From Amoebophrya sp. A120 (lineage: Eukaryota > Sar > Dinophyceae > Syndiniales > Amoebophryaceae), in NCBI GenBank assembly GCA_905178155.1, contig CAJINV010000001.1:6109860-6173859 (forward strand): a stretch of DNA of 64,000 nt, given 5' to 3'. The notes under the pieces were generated by a model that had not been told where the DNA came from, ran no database searches, and saw only the letters and a list, made by a program, of their open reading frames with translations. Position 1 is the first letter of the stretch; every line of letters begins with the position of its first letter. Shown here in pieces: positions 11,316-23,900 of this stretch. The translations under genes were made by a program, and so were the position numbers.

Positions 11316-11945
11316 GAATTTCCTGTCCCTGTCGCGCGCCGTCTCTCTGCAGCACGTCCAGTGTAATAATCATGATCACTACTACTTCTTCTTCTGCAAC
11401 TACATCTACCATCGGCAACATCCTCCGTCATCTAAAACAGTCCTAGTCACATTCGTCGGTAACAAGAAGAACAAAGAACAGCATCAAAAATCGTTTTTTC
11501 GGTTTGCGAAGAGAGATGGAAAATCGGACTCCGAGGGAACAAGCTGAGGTGGATATAGACGAGCGGTGAGAGTAGATGAAACGGAATCAGAAAGACGTAA
11601 TAAACCGGTGTTTTTTATCGTGTGGAAAGTCAGCGGAAAGACTTCCACGATCATCTTCTTCTCGATGGACTCCCGACTTCGTCCCCAACATCAACAGGCC
11701 AGAAATAACAACATCGCACTCTCAACATAAAGTCCTCATCTTAACCCTTGGCATCCTCGGTGTAGTAAAAGAAAAAAACATGAAAGAACGAGAACCCAAA
11801 CTGCACGACGACTGCACCCCGATGAAGATGACACGGAGTCGCACGAGCGATGTGATCCCGCGACCGCGGTTAATAAGCTAGAGGTAGAGGCCACGGCAAT
11901 AACCAGGCGGAGCTGTCCAATTTAGCTTCAACACGAGGAGGTACT
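11316..11945. other. Intergenic, nothing recognised
   Basis: Short open frames (for example 11576-11881 +) have no recognisable content. The region presumably holds the UTRs of the flanking genes. Confidence 0.5.
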
Positions 11946-14705
11946 ATGGTAAGTCCCGCGGCACAGTACCAAGTCGGGGAGAGCGTGGACGTGTGGAGCA
12001 ATTCGAAAAACGCGTACCTTCGTGGTTTTGTTCGACAGGTAGTTCTGGATGCGGACGGAACGGTGGACCGGGGCGAGCGCGTGCCGCCCGGATCGGTCTT
12101 CGTGGAGTACGCAGGAATCGCAAAATGGATCATGGAGCGAGACATCGAGCGCCTATTGCAGAAGGTCGACGAAAAAGCCGCCCCCTCGAACCGACCGCCG
12201 GCAAAGCGAGACAGCGCTGCAGTACGCTTAGTTCCTTGATGATTCATTTTGCATCCAAGATAGACAGTATCAGCTGTTGTCTTCATGATCGCTATTCTTT
12301 TTCTGCTTGCTAGCGATTTTCATTCTGTTGCAATATGCTTGCGAGCACGAGCTATCGGTTAAAATTCTACAGGAGCGGCGTGGCAGCAACCCTCAACAGT
12401 TGGCGCAGCGTCTCTCCGTCCAGAACGAGCCCCCGATGTTGTGCAAGTGGGGGTGTGGGCACCAGGTGCAGCCTGGGTTGACGCGAAACCTGAACCCGTA
12501 CGACACCTGCTGCAAAAAGTGCGGCACGACGAAGGGACAGGGCGGGCACGACCCAAATTGCCCCGGCCCGCCGGTCGACGACAGAACTCCTAAGGGAAAC
12601 AACAGGCGAAAGAGTGTGCAACCCGCGCAGCCCATCGCGGACCAAGACGAGTTTCCGGGCGTTTCGAGCTTTTCCGTCCCCGAGATCTTTTCGTTGGTAA
12701 AGTCCACGCAGGATTTACAAGGACTAGTGCGAGACCATATCCGGGAATTCGGCGGCAGGGACAGTTTGAACAGAAACCAGCTGACAAAAAGCTACAAGCT
12801 CTTCTGCCATCAGGCCCTGGTCGACGACGATTTCCAACAGCACTGGAAACGGCACATGGGCTCTGCCTCCTCCGAAGGGGGGATTGGCTCCGCAGATTTA
12901 TTGAAGTTCTACCGGTCGGTGGCGCAGGAGAATTTGCAACAGAATCTGAAACCCGAGAAACTGGAAATCCAGCGAAAAATGCTGATTCGGCAAAACCCGG
13001 GGCAGCTCGAGCAATTCTACAGCGTCGGCAAAAAGCTGGGCGAAGGGAGCTTCGGATCCGTGCATCTGGTCCAACCAAGGAGCGGAACGTCTAGAGATAA
13101 TAATAATTCTCCCTCCCCCACAAATAAAGGCAAAGGACGGAAATCGGATCCGGACGGCTCAACCACGACGCAAATGCGGGTTTGCAAGTCCATAAAGCTG
13201 GACGGATTCAACGAGGGATCCACACTAAACGACTTGATTGAGGAAATCAACATTATGGCAGAGCTCGACCACCCAAATGTTATCAAGGTCTTCGAGTACT
13301 TTCGGGGAAAAAAGCAGCTGGACGTGATTATGGAGCTGTGTGAGGGAGGGGAGCTCTGGGATCGATTCAAGCGCTACGAGAAGAGCGACGCGGTAACAAA
13401 AGAGCGGTGGGTCTACGCAACGGTGCTGCAGATTTTACGCGCACTGGCCTTCATGCACGACACCGTCCGGATTGCGCATAAAGGTATAACTGTAAACATG
13501 AAGATTACTTTGCCTTCTGGCTCGCACCACAGTCACAGTCTTTTCTTCCGATTCTCCAAACCACATCGACTCACGAAAGTTTTGTCAGCAAGAAAATGTG
13601 CAAACGAAACAAAAAGATGCTGAAGCAAATGGTTTTCGATCAAGGCAAATAAATCAAAAATAGAAATCCCCAAAACTATCAACTCGCTGCAGATCTTAAA
13701 CCGGAGAACGTGCTGCTCGTTTCCCCGGATAGCGACACCCTGAAAATCATCGATTTCGGTCTTGCCGAAAAGTTCCAAAAGGGGCAAAACGTGAGTGACC
13801 TGCAGTGCGGCACGCCGCTCTTTTCCGCGCCCGAGATTCTTCGGCAACAACCCTTCGACTTCAAGGTCGACGTTTGGAGTTGTGGGGTTCTCATGTACCA
13901 CATGCTGGAAAACACCGGTCCGTTTCCGGCGCAAACCATGGAGCAACTGAAGAAAATGGTGTGCACCAACGCGTATAAGATCCCCAATCCGACCAGAAAA
14001 ACGCCTGGCATCCCGCCCGACTGCGTCGATTGCTGTCTCCGGATGATGTGCAAGAATGCCACGGACCGGCCGAAGGCCAGCGAAGTTTTTCAGCATCCGT
14101 GGATGACGCGGATGCAAGCAGAGTGCGCCGGGGACGTGAAGCTGTCGCCGGGGGTGTGCCAGATTCTCGAGAACTTCCACAACCAGAGCGAGATCAAAAA
14201 GGCAATTTACCTGTACATAGCCTACTTCTCCAACATGAGCAACAAACACGCGGAACCCGTGCGCGTGCTGTTCTCCCACCTGGACAAACTCAACACCGGG
14301 CGGATCGCCCAGGCGGACATCAAGGACACGCTGATGCGGGCGGGGTTCGAATCCCGCGCGCACGCCGGCGCCATTGCCTACTCCCTCTGCCGGAGGAAAA
14401 ACAGCGCCGGGGTCGGGTACACGGAGTTTCTGGCCGCGGTGTGCAGTATTCGGATCTCGACGAAGCACCACGAACTCATCCGACAGGCTTTTAACGCCTT
14501 CGACCGGAGGAGAAAAGGGAACTTGGAGATCGAGGACCTCGTCGCGCTGCTGAACCACGACAAGAATCAGGACCAGGTTGCGCAGGCGATCCGCCAGGAA
14601 TTTTTCCAGAACGGAAACAATGTCCTCAGCTACGACGACTTTTTCACAAAGATGCGCCAGGTAGGCGCCACAAGTGCGGGAGACCAGTTGAAGGCTGTAC
14701 ATTGA
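11946..14705 (+). CDS. Calcium-dependent protein kinase-like Ser/Thr kinase with degenerate EF-hands
   Basis: Exons are 11946-12221, 12373-13483 and 13693-14705, giving 799 aa. The N terminus has a small Tudor/SH3-like module common in dinoflagellate proteins (YQVGESVDVWSNS ... GSVFVEYAG). A Cys/His cluster follows (CKWGCGH ... CCKKCG ... HDPNC, about residues 110-150). The kinase domain has a Gly loop GEGSFGSV (about 313), lysine VCK (364), HKDLKPEN (HKD in place of HRD, split by the second intron), DFG (483), CGTPLFSAPE and the DVWSCGV helix. Four C-terminal EF-hand positions follow. None has the usual acidic ligands: loop starts are DKLNTGRIAQAD, RRKNSAGVGYTE, DRRRKGNLEIED and FQNGNNVLSYDD. 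The catalytic residues look intact. Calcium activation is therefore doubtful, although the fold is CDPK. Confidence 0.9.
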
Positions 14706-15562
14706 TTCAATAAGTGCACTAGTACAACGACAACTAACATGAAGACGAGGACTTACGCTTTTTGCATGTATAAGCATGATGCTGTCATTCATCTTTTTGG
14801 ATTGGCTTTGACACTTCATAATCGCATTTTCGCCGCGCATATTCTCCCCGTTCAAGTTCAACACACACCAGTTAAACGCAATCATAAGCGAACTCTTGGG
14901 CCCCGTGGCCTCTGTGGAATCGTGCGTAGCGTGCAAGAAAACATCTAGAAGATTATGTTCCGTGCTGGTACGCATCCATCATCGTGAACGATGACAATCA
15001 CCTGGACAGAAACGAAGCACTGAGTACTAACAATAGTCAACAGAATCGGTTGCGAATCGCGTGCAAATGTCTCGGTGACTGTGAATGCATTTCTTGTCAT
15101 TCTCATTCATTGTCGTGACACTTTTTCGGTAGCTTTTGTACTTATTTGCATCGTGATCAAGCCAACAACAGGAACAGCGTGCTCGGTACGTGCATTCTCA
15201 TGAAGATTTTGATTCGGCAAACAAAAGACTATCGGTCATCGTACGGCGCTCCTTCTACCGCTCTTTCGTTCACCATATGTACACGTACACTTCCTAAGTA
15301 CATCGTTTCCGTCGTTTCGTGCTTAGACAGTTTTCGTCCATTGAAACTCAGCACCAAATTTTCTTAACTGATCATCACAGGCCTCAATTTTCACACGACA
15401 GTCTTCAAAAAAAACCCTGTGCGTTTGCCCTCCTCTTTGGAGCCGCGCCTTCTGTGTTTGCAAAAACTTTTACGCGTAGTTCAAACACACTACATACAAC
15501 TCTCACGACCTTGTTTCTCGAGAGCTTCCTCTTTCGAAGAACTCACCAGCAGCATCTTCAAA
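14706..15562. other. Intergenic, nothing recognised
   Basis: AT-richer sequence between the kinase and the membrane-protein gene. Only short frames without recognisable content are present. Confidence 0.5.
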
Positions 15563-16747
15563 ATGGCGCCGCGTGGAAGGACACCCGCGAAGAGCATGAA
15601 GAAGTTCAACCCGCTTACCATGTACCCGCCCAAGTCGTACGCAGCGACGGTCCGGATTTTCTGCGGTAAGTACGCCTACCGGGCGGCCTGCGTCTGCATT
15701 TGGGGGACGCACTTCCCCTTGGCCCTGTACCTGCTGTACGGCGTCTTTGTCAGCAAGGACCTCAACCCCCTGCCTGACCTCCTGGAGGGCTGCCTCATGC
15801 TGGGCATCGCCGTCGCCACGTTGTCCGCACACATCATGAGTATACTGTTTTTTTAGTAGGAGGAGGAGATATACATGTTCATCTTCATCATGATATGCAA
15901 TAGTACCTGTCGAACTCGAGTTCTTTAAGAAGTTCTGCCTTGTCGTTTCTGTATTCGGGTATTGAAAGTGAGGGCTATGAGCCCGTGCATCCTTTACCTT
16001 GGTCGCGTCTAAAGTGTGACGAAAACAAACTCAGACACCATGCGAGCGGGGAAGCATGTCGCGTGCCTGACCGGGATGGTCTACCACTTCATCACCGCCT
16101 CCGCGTGCACCTCCTTCCGACTGAAGCGGGCGGTATCGCAAGAAAAAAGTGTTACAGTTACACATAGTGTTGCAGGCATAGCAAGACAGACAAGGTCTGT
16201 CATGCCGGATATGCATAGGGGCGTTGTTTCATATGTGTTTTCCCGTAGGATTTCTGCAATGCAAGTTTTCTCTCTCATGCAGAGAAATTTGTGTTGCTGA
16301 ATTGACAACAAATGTGTGACTGTAACACTTTTTTCGTGTGATAGGCGGACCAGTTTACCTATTGCCGCGCCATCGACGCCCGGATCATCAACTCGTTGGG
16401 CATGTACGACTACTTGCAAGGTACGACTATACTTGGCTTTATTGCATAGTTCAGAACGTGAACGAATGACAGTTAGACAAGGAGTTTTTCTTTATCAGCA
16501 CAAAAATAAAAAAAGCTCGTCGGGGTTCATCGCGATCTTTAAATTCCTAACCGTGTCAACCAAATTTTGATTTATGCAAAACTTCTTTGTGTCCTCCTCC
16601 TCGTACGGTATAAAAACTAATAAACAAACTGCAGGTGACGGCGGTCTCATTGCGTTGTTCAAAATGTTCACGTGCGTCATGTTGGCCGTCTCGATGTACA
16701 ACGCCGGCGGACCGGGCATGCAGAAGTTTCTGAACAACTCGATTTAA
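15563..16747 (+). CDS. Small four-span membrane protein, function unknown
   Basis: Exons are 15563-15839, 16035-16133, 16349-16420 and 16635-16747, giving 186 aa. The second intron is introner element 1 plus one copy of its 5-bp repeat. A GT-AG reading (intron 16133-16344) adds one residue and is also in frame. A basic N terminus (MAPRGRTPAKSMKKF) precedes about four hydrophobic stretches, near residues 40-65, 72-93, 100-120 and 152-172. The third span is split from the fourth by a polar loop (RAIDARIINSLGMYDYLQ). I do not recognise the family. The consistent splice phases and membrane topology support a real gene. Confidence 0.7.
16134..16343 (+). mobile_element. Introner element 1 (210-bp family A)
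   Basis: The element runs from TATCGCA to GTGATA, flanked by GGCGG at 16129-16133 and 16344-16348. Long terminal inverted repeats share the core GTTACAGTTACACAT (right end has C for T). It is ungapped with element 2 and about 85% identical by eye. Because its target repeat begins and ends with G, the insertion creates GT...AG ends, so ordinary splicing is possible here. Confidence 0.9.
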
Positions 16748-17647
16748 GCACGGACAACAAACCTTGTGCTTCCGGAAGATGGACTTTTGGTAACACTAAC
16801 AACCAACTGCAAATGCCCATTCTACGAAATTTGAAGCTCTATCCTGTTTTAGCAGGTAGAGCACAGCTTCTATACCGGGCCTCCCGCCTGGGGTTGTAAG
16901 ATTGCTATGTACACTACTCTTCCATAGTACCAAAAAAGCTAGAGCTGCATCTTCATCCTTTTTGAGCCTAACAGTCAGTACCCTTTTCTTGCTCCTGTTG
17001 ACAAATCCGCATACCCTTTTTGACTATTATTCAACATGACTATTCCACGCACGATAGTTTGTCTCCGAGTCAGCCTTCTTGTACCATAAGTATAAATCTT
17101 CACTGCAGCGCTCATGATTTTGATTCCTCACTGCTTTTTCGTGTTTTGCGCATTTGTCAGTTTGCCTCTATGTAGTTGTCCTCTTCATGATGATAATAAA
17201 TAGGTTCCACCTATCGCTTGTACTTGTTGTAGGTAAGCGACAGACAACCGTGTAGTCGAAAGGCAATGGTTCGATCAAGCGAAAACGGATTTGACAGCAT
17301 CTTCAAGGCGACTGCAGGCTTGATTAAGTTGAAATTTGATCGTCTCATTGGTGTTGGTCGTCCTTAGCATCCGAGGAACAGGCTTGCATTGTCGTTAGAC
17401 TCGAAACGCATTTTGTGTTCATTTTATCGTTCGTCAGCCCGTGAGACGATGAGGGGCGATCGTCCGTGGTTCTTGGAGTGGAGCGCACCAGCAGCTGAGC
17501 GACGAGCGTTCGTGGCGTGTTTCTTCGACTAAATTCCACATGTACATTCGGATTCGCTGCGTCTCTACGGTGGGCAGCAAATGGAGCCGGCAGCCAAGAG
17601 CTCTTACGAACTACAGGTGTTGATGAACATGCGAAGATCTTGCGCCC
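16748..17647. other. Intergenic, nothing recognised
   Basis: About 900 bp with no supported gene. It presumably includes the 5' UTR or promoter of the SPRY gene. A small hairpin around 17211-17234 has no target duplication and was not called. Confidence 0.5.
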
Positions 17648-19632
17648 TTGACGACTTGTGTAGTTACCCTTGAGAGAAAGAAGAGCCAGGGTGTCAAGAT
17701 ACAATCTTCTAAGTACGGCGGCCAAGAAGTGAGGAACAGAATGCAGGTTCCCTCCGGGCCAGGCAAGTCACTTTCGCCGCCCATGCTGCAGGTTCCGGGC
17801 GAGAACGGGCCGAACCCCTTTGGGCAGTTTCGGCTCGGGAACCCAGCGGCACCGCCCGCGGGTCCGGCCCCGGTGGACCGGCAAAGAGCCCTGGCCATGC
17901 AGCAGCAATCGCAAAACCTCGCAGCCGTGATGTCGGGCGGCGGCGGCAGTGCCGCTAGCACAGCGGCATTTGTCAGTCACCACCAACCCCAGATGGTGCA
18001 GCACCTACCGCACACAGCCGGGGCGGTTTTGCAGCATCCGTCCGCCGCTGCCGCACAGCTCGCAGGTGCGGCTAACGGCGCAACAGTACTTATTTCTTCT
18101 TCTTGTCTCCTTCACGGCCGCCGGCGCTGACTTTGAATTGATGATGGCGCAGGATAGTGATAATCCCGTCTTAATTCCAATTGATTTGCAAATGAATGAA
18201 AATCGGCTGAAAATATGTGAACAAATTGAGATTTTGAGTGCAAACAAACTCTACGTTTACGTACAGGTCCTCGCAGCCACGAAGCAGCATGGGTGGCGGC
18301 AGCTTACGGACGGTTTGCGAGAACTCCTGCAGCAGAAGATCGGCTTTCACACCCAGATGCAGAGTTTCGCGCAGGCCTCGGCTGACGAGCTACAAAAAAA
18401 TGCCACGACGCTAGACAAACTGGAGTCCATGCTAGTCCAGTTACAAAACGCACCACCGCCGACCGTCAGTGCTCCAGCTGGAGCGGTTTCGCAGCAAAAG
18501 GTAAAAATGTGTGGATGAATGTTTCTGAAGTTGTGCATGAAAGTGCTTTCACCAGAATGAGCTTCTGTTTGAAGCCCATTATCCCGTACAACTGCTTTGT
18601 TCTGGGCTTGCGTGTGCCTTTTCCAAACATGATTTTCACGTGGAAACAGGTTGTCGCGGCTACAGGGCAAGTGCCTCCATTTTTTTGGCAACCGAGCCAC
18701 GACTACGAGAACGAATTTGCTGTGTCGGGAGACAATCTAGAGGTGGTGACAAAGGTTCGAGATTTTGAAGATCGAGGGTGGGTCATTCCGGTATTTGCGC
18801 TTTTGTGAGCGTCGTGGTCGTGTTTGCCTTTGCATAGTCGTAGCCTGTGCTTGGAGATAAACTCTGTCGCGCTCTTTCGTTTTTTTTTCAGATGTGAACT
18901 TTTGATGTGTAGTAGTACTAGTCTCCTCGAACACAAGACAGCCAACACTTGCAGGTCGCGGGTAGTCTGCGCATGGTCCGGGGTGCGATCTACCGGTGGT
19001 CAATGTGCATTTCGAAGAAGTGCCAGCACCGACCACAAATGCAGTTCGGCATCCACGGAGAGAACCACGAGAAGCCGTGGCGGCTGGTAACCACTAGTAG
19101 GTGCTCGCGTTCGAGGGACGATGACCCGTGGCAAGATCGCCCCGCGGGGGACAGGCTGATAGGTATAAACTGTTTGTGTTGTTGTATTGAACGCCAGCTT
19201 GCTGCCATAAGCATAACAACGAATTTTCGCCATGCATTTGTTTCCTGTACCTGTAGTACAGCAAAGACAGACGCCGATACAAATAATTGGAAGAAATTTC
19301 GCAAAATTTTCACAGAGGAAGGCGACTACATCCACGTTGTCGTTGACTTGCGTGGGTTCGATAGCGAGTTCGGTACTTTCTCTTATGCGGTGAACGATGG
19401 GCCAATGGAGATGGTGTTTGAAGATTTGCCCCTTTTGACTCCAGACGGCAAACTTGTGTCCCTCATGCCGGTTGTGTCCATGGGCGGCGACCAGTGCGCA
19501 GTGAAACTCAGCGCATCTGCCTTCGGCTCAGCAAGTGCTGCTGGAACCACGACTGCAAATGGTGGACCTGCGGACAGTGGTGCTGTCGGGAGCGCCGGAG
19601 GTGCGGCGAAGGGAGGAAAGAGTGGGAAATAA
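17648..19632 (+). CDS. SPRY/B30.2-domain protein
   Basis: Exons are 17648-18085, 18267-18500, 18650-18754, 18955-19162 and 19271-19632, giving 448 aa; all introns are GT-AG. The start at 17648 is the longest; an in-frame ATG at 17741 is equally plausible. Residues 40-145 are Pro/Ala/Gln-rich and disordered. Residues 150-225 form a helical region (TTLDKLESMLVQLQ). From about 235 onward the sequence fits a SPRY beta sandwich: YRWSMCISK, MQFGIHGENHEK, WRLVTT, GDYIHVVVDLR, GTFSYAVNDG and LMPVVSMGG. The tail is Gly/Ala/Ser-rich. SPRY domains bind protein partners, so this is probably an adaptor. The partner is unknown. Confidence 0.7.
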
Positions 19633-20948
19633 GTTTGAGGCTTCTGACGAATTCATCGAGCGCGTTTCTGTAGTGTCTAAACAATCAATCAGCAAAAAAC
19701 GTGACCTAATAAACCCAATAGACTAATATTTCAGCGATACAGGATTTGTGTGTTGGTCAAACAACTCGCTGTTCCTCTTGTACAAAACTACTTACCAGGT
19801 ATTGACCAACCACCTGTCATCGCATGATTTTTCAGAAACAAATTTGATAATATGTTACGAGAAAACAAGTAGATCTGCTTCTGCAGAATATCCTGCGTGT
19901 AAGGTAAAATATAGTTGGGTTTTGCAAGCACAAAAAGCTGCACAGAATAACATCCAGAAAATCAAGATTCAAGATTGCGACCCCTTTGTACAGATTTTAG
20001 CTTGTTTTTTACCCTTTCGTCCGCACAATAAACCCGTCCTAAAAACACGTAGACCCTCGACGCAGCACAAGTTTCAAGTAGCTTCAACATTCCCACACCA
20101 TGCGCATCCGACCTATCGCCATTCATTGCGCATTCTGTGACAGGCATTGATCGTTGTATGTGTTCGACGGCTGTGAGTTTTCATCTCTCTCCCCATTCTC
20201 TCACAAAGTGGCTCTGGTTTTCGCTTTGCGTAGCGTAGCGCCCCCAGCGGTTTGCAAAGATCTGACTGCATCACGATGGTGCCCGAAAGACAAAAAAGGC
20301 CGATACGTCGCGACGATGGTGCAAAAATACTTGGTTTGATGTTGACTCACTGTCCCGATTTGCTGACGTCGAAGATCATGGTCTAGCGAATGGTAAAGAA
20401 GCGGTCTTTTCGTTCTCATCTTGGCAACTTCTCAAAAGCTCAAGTTCAACGCCGTTTGAAGATCCATTTTGTTTCTTCGTGTTTTTCTCTGAGTTGTATC
20501 TTGCACGAGGACGATGGACATGGATCGCATTCTTTCGATTTTTTCAGAACAACAGCAACGGAGGTGGATGTGACAGCACTAGCACATCCATTCCTGGAAG
20601 ATTTCGAAGCATGTTGCTAGGTCTTCGTTCAAGTCGCGAACCAAGAAGCAGAAGCTTTGCGCAATAACAAAACATACAATATCTCGCGATGCGAACGTTG
20701 TGATAGCGGAACAAGCATCACGTTGAGCGCTCATCTTCAGAAATTGTTTCTCAAGAAGAACTGCCACTGCCTAGTCTGCAGATGTTGAGGCAACTTACGT
20801 AGGACGATAAAACAAACACCAAAACGAAGAATGGAGTAAATTGTCCAACGGTAACAGTTTTCAGTTTCTGAAGTACCACGGCACACCAGACAATTTCAGT
20901 GAAGTTTTGGCATTGATAAGAGTTCTATAAACAAGATCTGGCGTCAAC
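19633..20948. other. Intergenic, nothing recognised
   Basis: About 1.3 kb, AT-richer than the flanking exons. Only short overlapping frames are present on both strands. No repeat or RNA gene was seen. Confidence 0.5.
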
Positions 20949-23900
20949 ATGACCGCAGGCAGTGACGCACAAGCTCCGGCGACCGCGTCCGCTGTGACTT
21001 GTGGCGTACCTTCGTGTTTTTCCGAGTGGAACAAACAGAATCATAGTTCGAAACAGGACCGGGAGTTTTTTGCTGCTGTTAGGGAGTTGCAGAAGGAGAA
21101 ACACCTCGACAAGAACCACAAGATGGGTGATCTCGAACAGCAAAAGGAGGAAATGCAGAGGCGCAGCATGAACAAGATTATTTACCGCAGCATGAACCGA
21201 ATCAAGAAGAAGAAGAAAAATCCGACTCTGAAGAATGCCAAGGTCAACAATTGTTCTGCTAAGTTGACAAACGCCGAAGTTGGAATCACTCGCTCCGTGT
21301 CGGAAAACGCCAGCTTCCGCGCGATTTTGCACGATTACTCCGTGAAGAACTTTTCCAATGAGGACTACTGGTTCACCGAAGTCAGCCGAGACAAGGAGGA
21401 AGCGAAACTAGCGAAAAAGCTTTGGAGTGTGCGACGGGCGGCCAAGAAGAAGTTCAGATTTTTGCAGTTTCAGGATTCCGAGTCTGATTCGTTCAGTGAG
21501 GACGAGAATAATTGCACCGACAGCATGAAATTGGAGCGCATCAAGGATAAAAACTATGTCGAAGAAAAAGATACGGGTCGTGAAGAACCTGTCGATCCAG
21601 CAGAACCAAAGTCGCTTGCTGATGCGATTTCGACTGTGGCTCCGGAGGATCGCGAATGGTTTACGGCCAATGCCTACTTGACGGAAGACGAGAAGGTCTT
21701 CCTATCGACCGGGTTGGGCGAGCACTGCATCGCGGCTTTGGAAGAGTTTCTACGCACGCCGAAAGAGTACAAGGAAAAAACGGACAAGCATGATGGCGGG
21801 AACATCAGCGTTTCGAAGTATCGTGAAGGGCCGCGCGATTACACTGGGAGTGGGAGTGCAGCTACCGCAAATTTGGAGGGGTCTGGTGAAAAAGCAGCAG
21901 ATGAAGAGAAGGATCCATGCTCATCTGCCGCGGAAACTACAAGCGACAAGAACCAGGAGAAACAAGACCAGGAAATAAGCGACGATGTCGAGGACAGCGG
22001 CCAGACCACAGATGAAATGAGAACATCTGCCAGTTGTGAGGATGTACATTCATACCCTCTCGTCGCTGCGGGGACCACCGACATTGAACTGGAGTGGAAA
22101 GTAGCAAACTTTGCCCCTCACGAGGCAGTTCTCCGAGTGCAATCGCGGAAATTCGAACTGACGCGGATGCAGGAAATCTATCTGGCTGAGAAGTTCGGAA
22201 AGATCACGACAAAATTCTGCAAATTCTTTCAAGAAAAGGCCATTCCGGTGCAGATTGCGGCGCACTGGCGCGGAGATAAAATTTGGCTGGGGCGTTCGGA
22301 TCTACCGCCGTACTACTGGACCGAGGTCGTGGACAAACCGACTGGCTGGAAAGACTGTCGAAAGGTGTATTTTTGCGACGTCGTTGACAAAAACCACGTG
22401 AAGACGGCAAAAACTGCGGAGGGTGGTAAGGAGGGAGCCGATTTTGTTTTGGATGGTTCAAAGTCAAAGCTGAAGGTGAAGACGAGCAAGAGCCCGTACA
22501 TCGACTTGAAACAGGAGCAGTGGGAAAAGGAGTACGCTGACCCTTGCTATTATCCGGAGAAGAGGCCGTGGCTGCTGTGCAAGCTGTATTGTCAGGACGC
22601 GAACACGTCCCACGCGGTGCGCAAAATTTGTTCGATTCTGAATTTCAACGAATCGAGGTGGCAACGCCGGACTTCGAACTGGGGTGGAACAGCATCTAAG
22701 GGAAAACATAAGAAAAAGAATTACAGATACCTGCAGAAGTGGCTCCCGTACCAGCACGTTATGTGCAGTGCGCTGCTGCCGCGGGCGGGCAAAATTTCGG
22801 AGCAGTTTGTCGCTTTTCGCAACGTATCCGGGCAGCAGATGATCGATTGCGTGCGGGACAGAGACTGGAAGGGTGGTGTGGAGAAGCACAACAAGTTTGC
22901 AATTGAGCCGATCGCCTACAAGACGAAGGAGGCGTTGATCACGAAGTACTTTCCAAGGTACAAAGGACAATTCTCCTCTGAACAGCGGAAGAAGCAAAAA
23001 GCAGCCTTGAAGAAAACTTTCACAAAGTTCCTCGGACGCAAGGCGCGGTTCGTGAAATCTTGCCAAAAGCTTGAGCAGTCCGGACAAGAAGGAGAGCCTA
23101 AGGGAGATGGCTTCTCCAATCTCTACAAAGTGAAGTTCAAGAAAATTCTCTTCAGATCCAAGAGGAACACGGCGCGGAGTGCGACGGTCAGTGGAAGGGA
23201 TCGCGGACGTTCGAGAAGCAGGCTTTTCGTCGCCGACCCACGCTCCAAAACCACCTCTGACTTAGAGAAGCTGAGGAGGTCGTTGAAAAAAACAGAAAAG
23301 AGACAGCAGAAAAGATTTCTCCGGGCAGAAAAGAGACGCAACAAGAAAGAAGAAACCAAGAAAATGCAACAGTTGCAGGAGACAGAGAGCGGGCGAAATG
23401 ACGAAGAGGTTGGAGTTGCCCAGTTTCAGGACCACGGGAAGCAACGCAAAAGTTCCGAGAATGTCGAAGAGACTGCTCCCGTTGCTGACGCGATGAAGTC
23501 TGCTGTAAAAAGTGAGGACAGAAAAAAAAACACGTCGTCGAAGATAAGAAACAAACGCACCCGCTTCGGCAAAAATAAAAAAAAGAACATCAAGAAGAAA
23601 AAACAGTTCCATCGGGCTGCCGGAGGACAAGCATCTTCTTCGAGATCCGTTGGTGCGCACTTAAGGCATACACTCTTCCTCCGGGATCTTGTCATCACGC
23701 GCACTGGAGAGGAAGACGAAGATGCAGTTGCAGCTGCTCCGCGTGAATCCTTATCCGCCGAGGACATTTTTAAGCCGATCGTGACCTCCAGTACAAGTAC
23801 CAAGGAAGAGAAGCTGCAGGCGCACATCTCGAAGCAGTTCAAGAGGATAAAGGAGATCGGCGTGCCCAACTTCTTCCCGGCGAATCGATTTGCGCCTCAG

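Noticed and set aside
14335-14360. GGGGTTCGAATCCCGCG as a tRNA fragment on the + strand
   Set aside because: It encodes a conserved helix of the kinase C-terminal domain, and no cloverleaf can be drawn.
13533-14975. 480-codon open frame on the - strand
   Set aside because: Antisense to the kinase exon and its intron. It has no recognisable domain; its openness follows from codon use on the other strand.
17211-17234. TATCGCTTG ... AAGCGACA hairpin as an element
   Set aside because: Too short, outside a coding exon, and lacking a target duplication.
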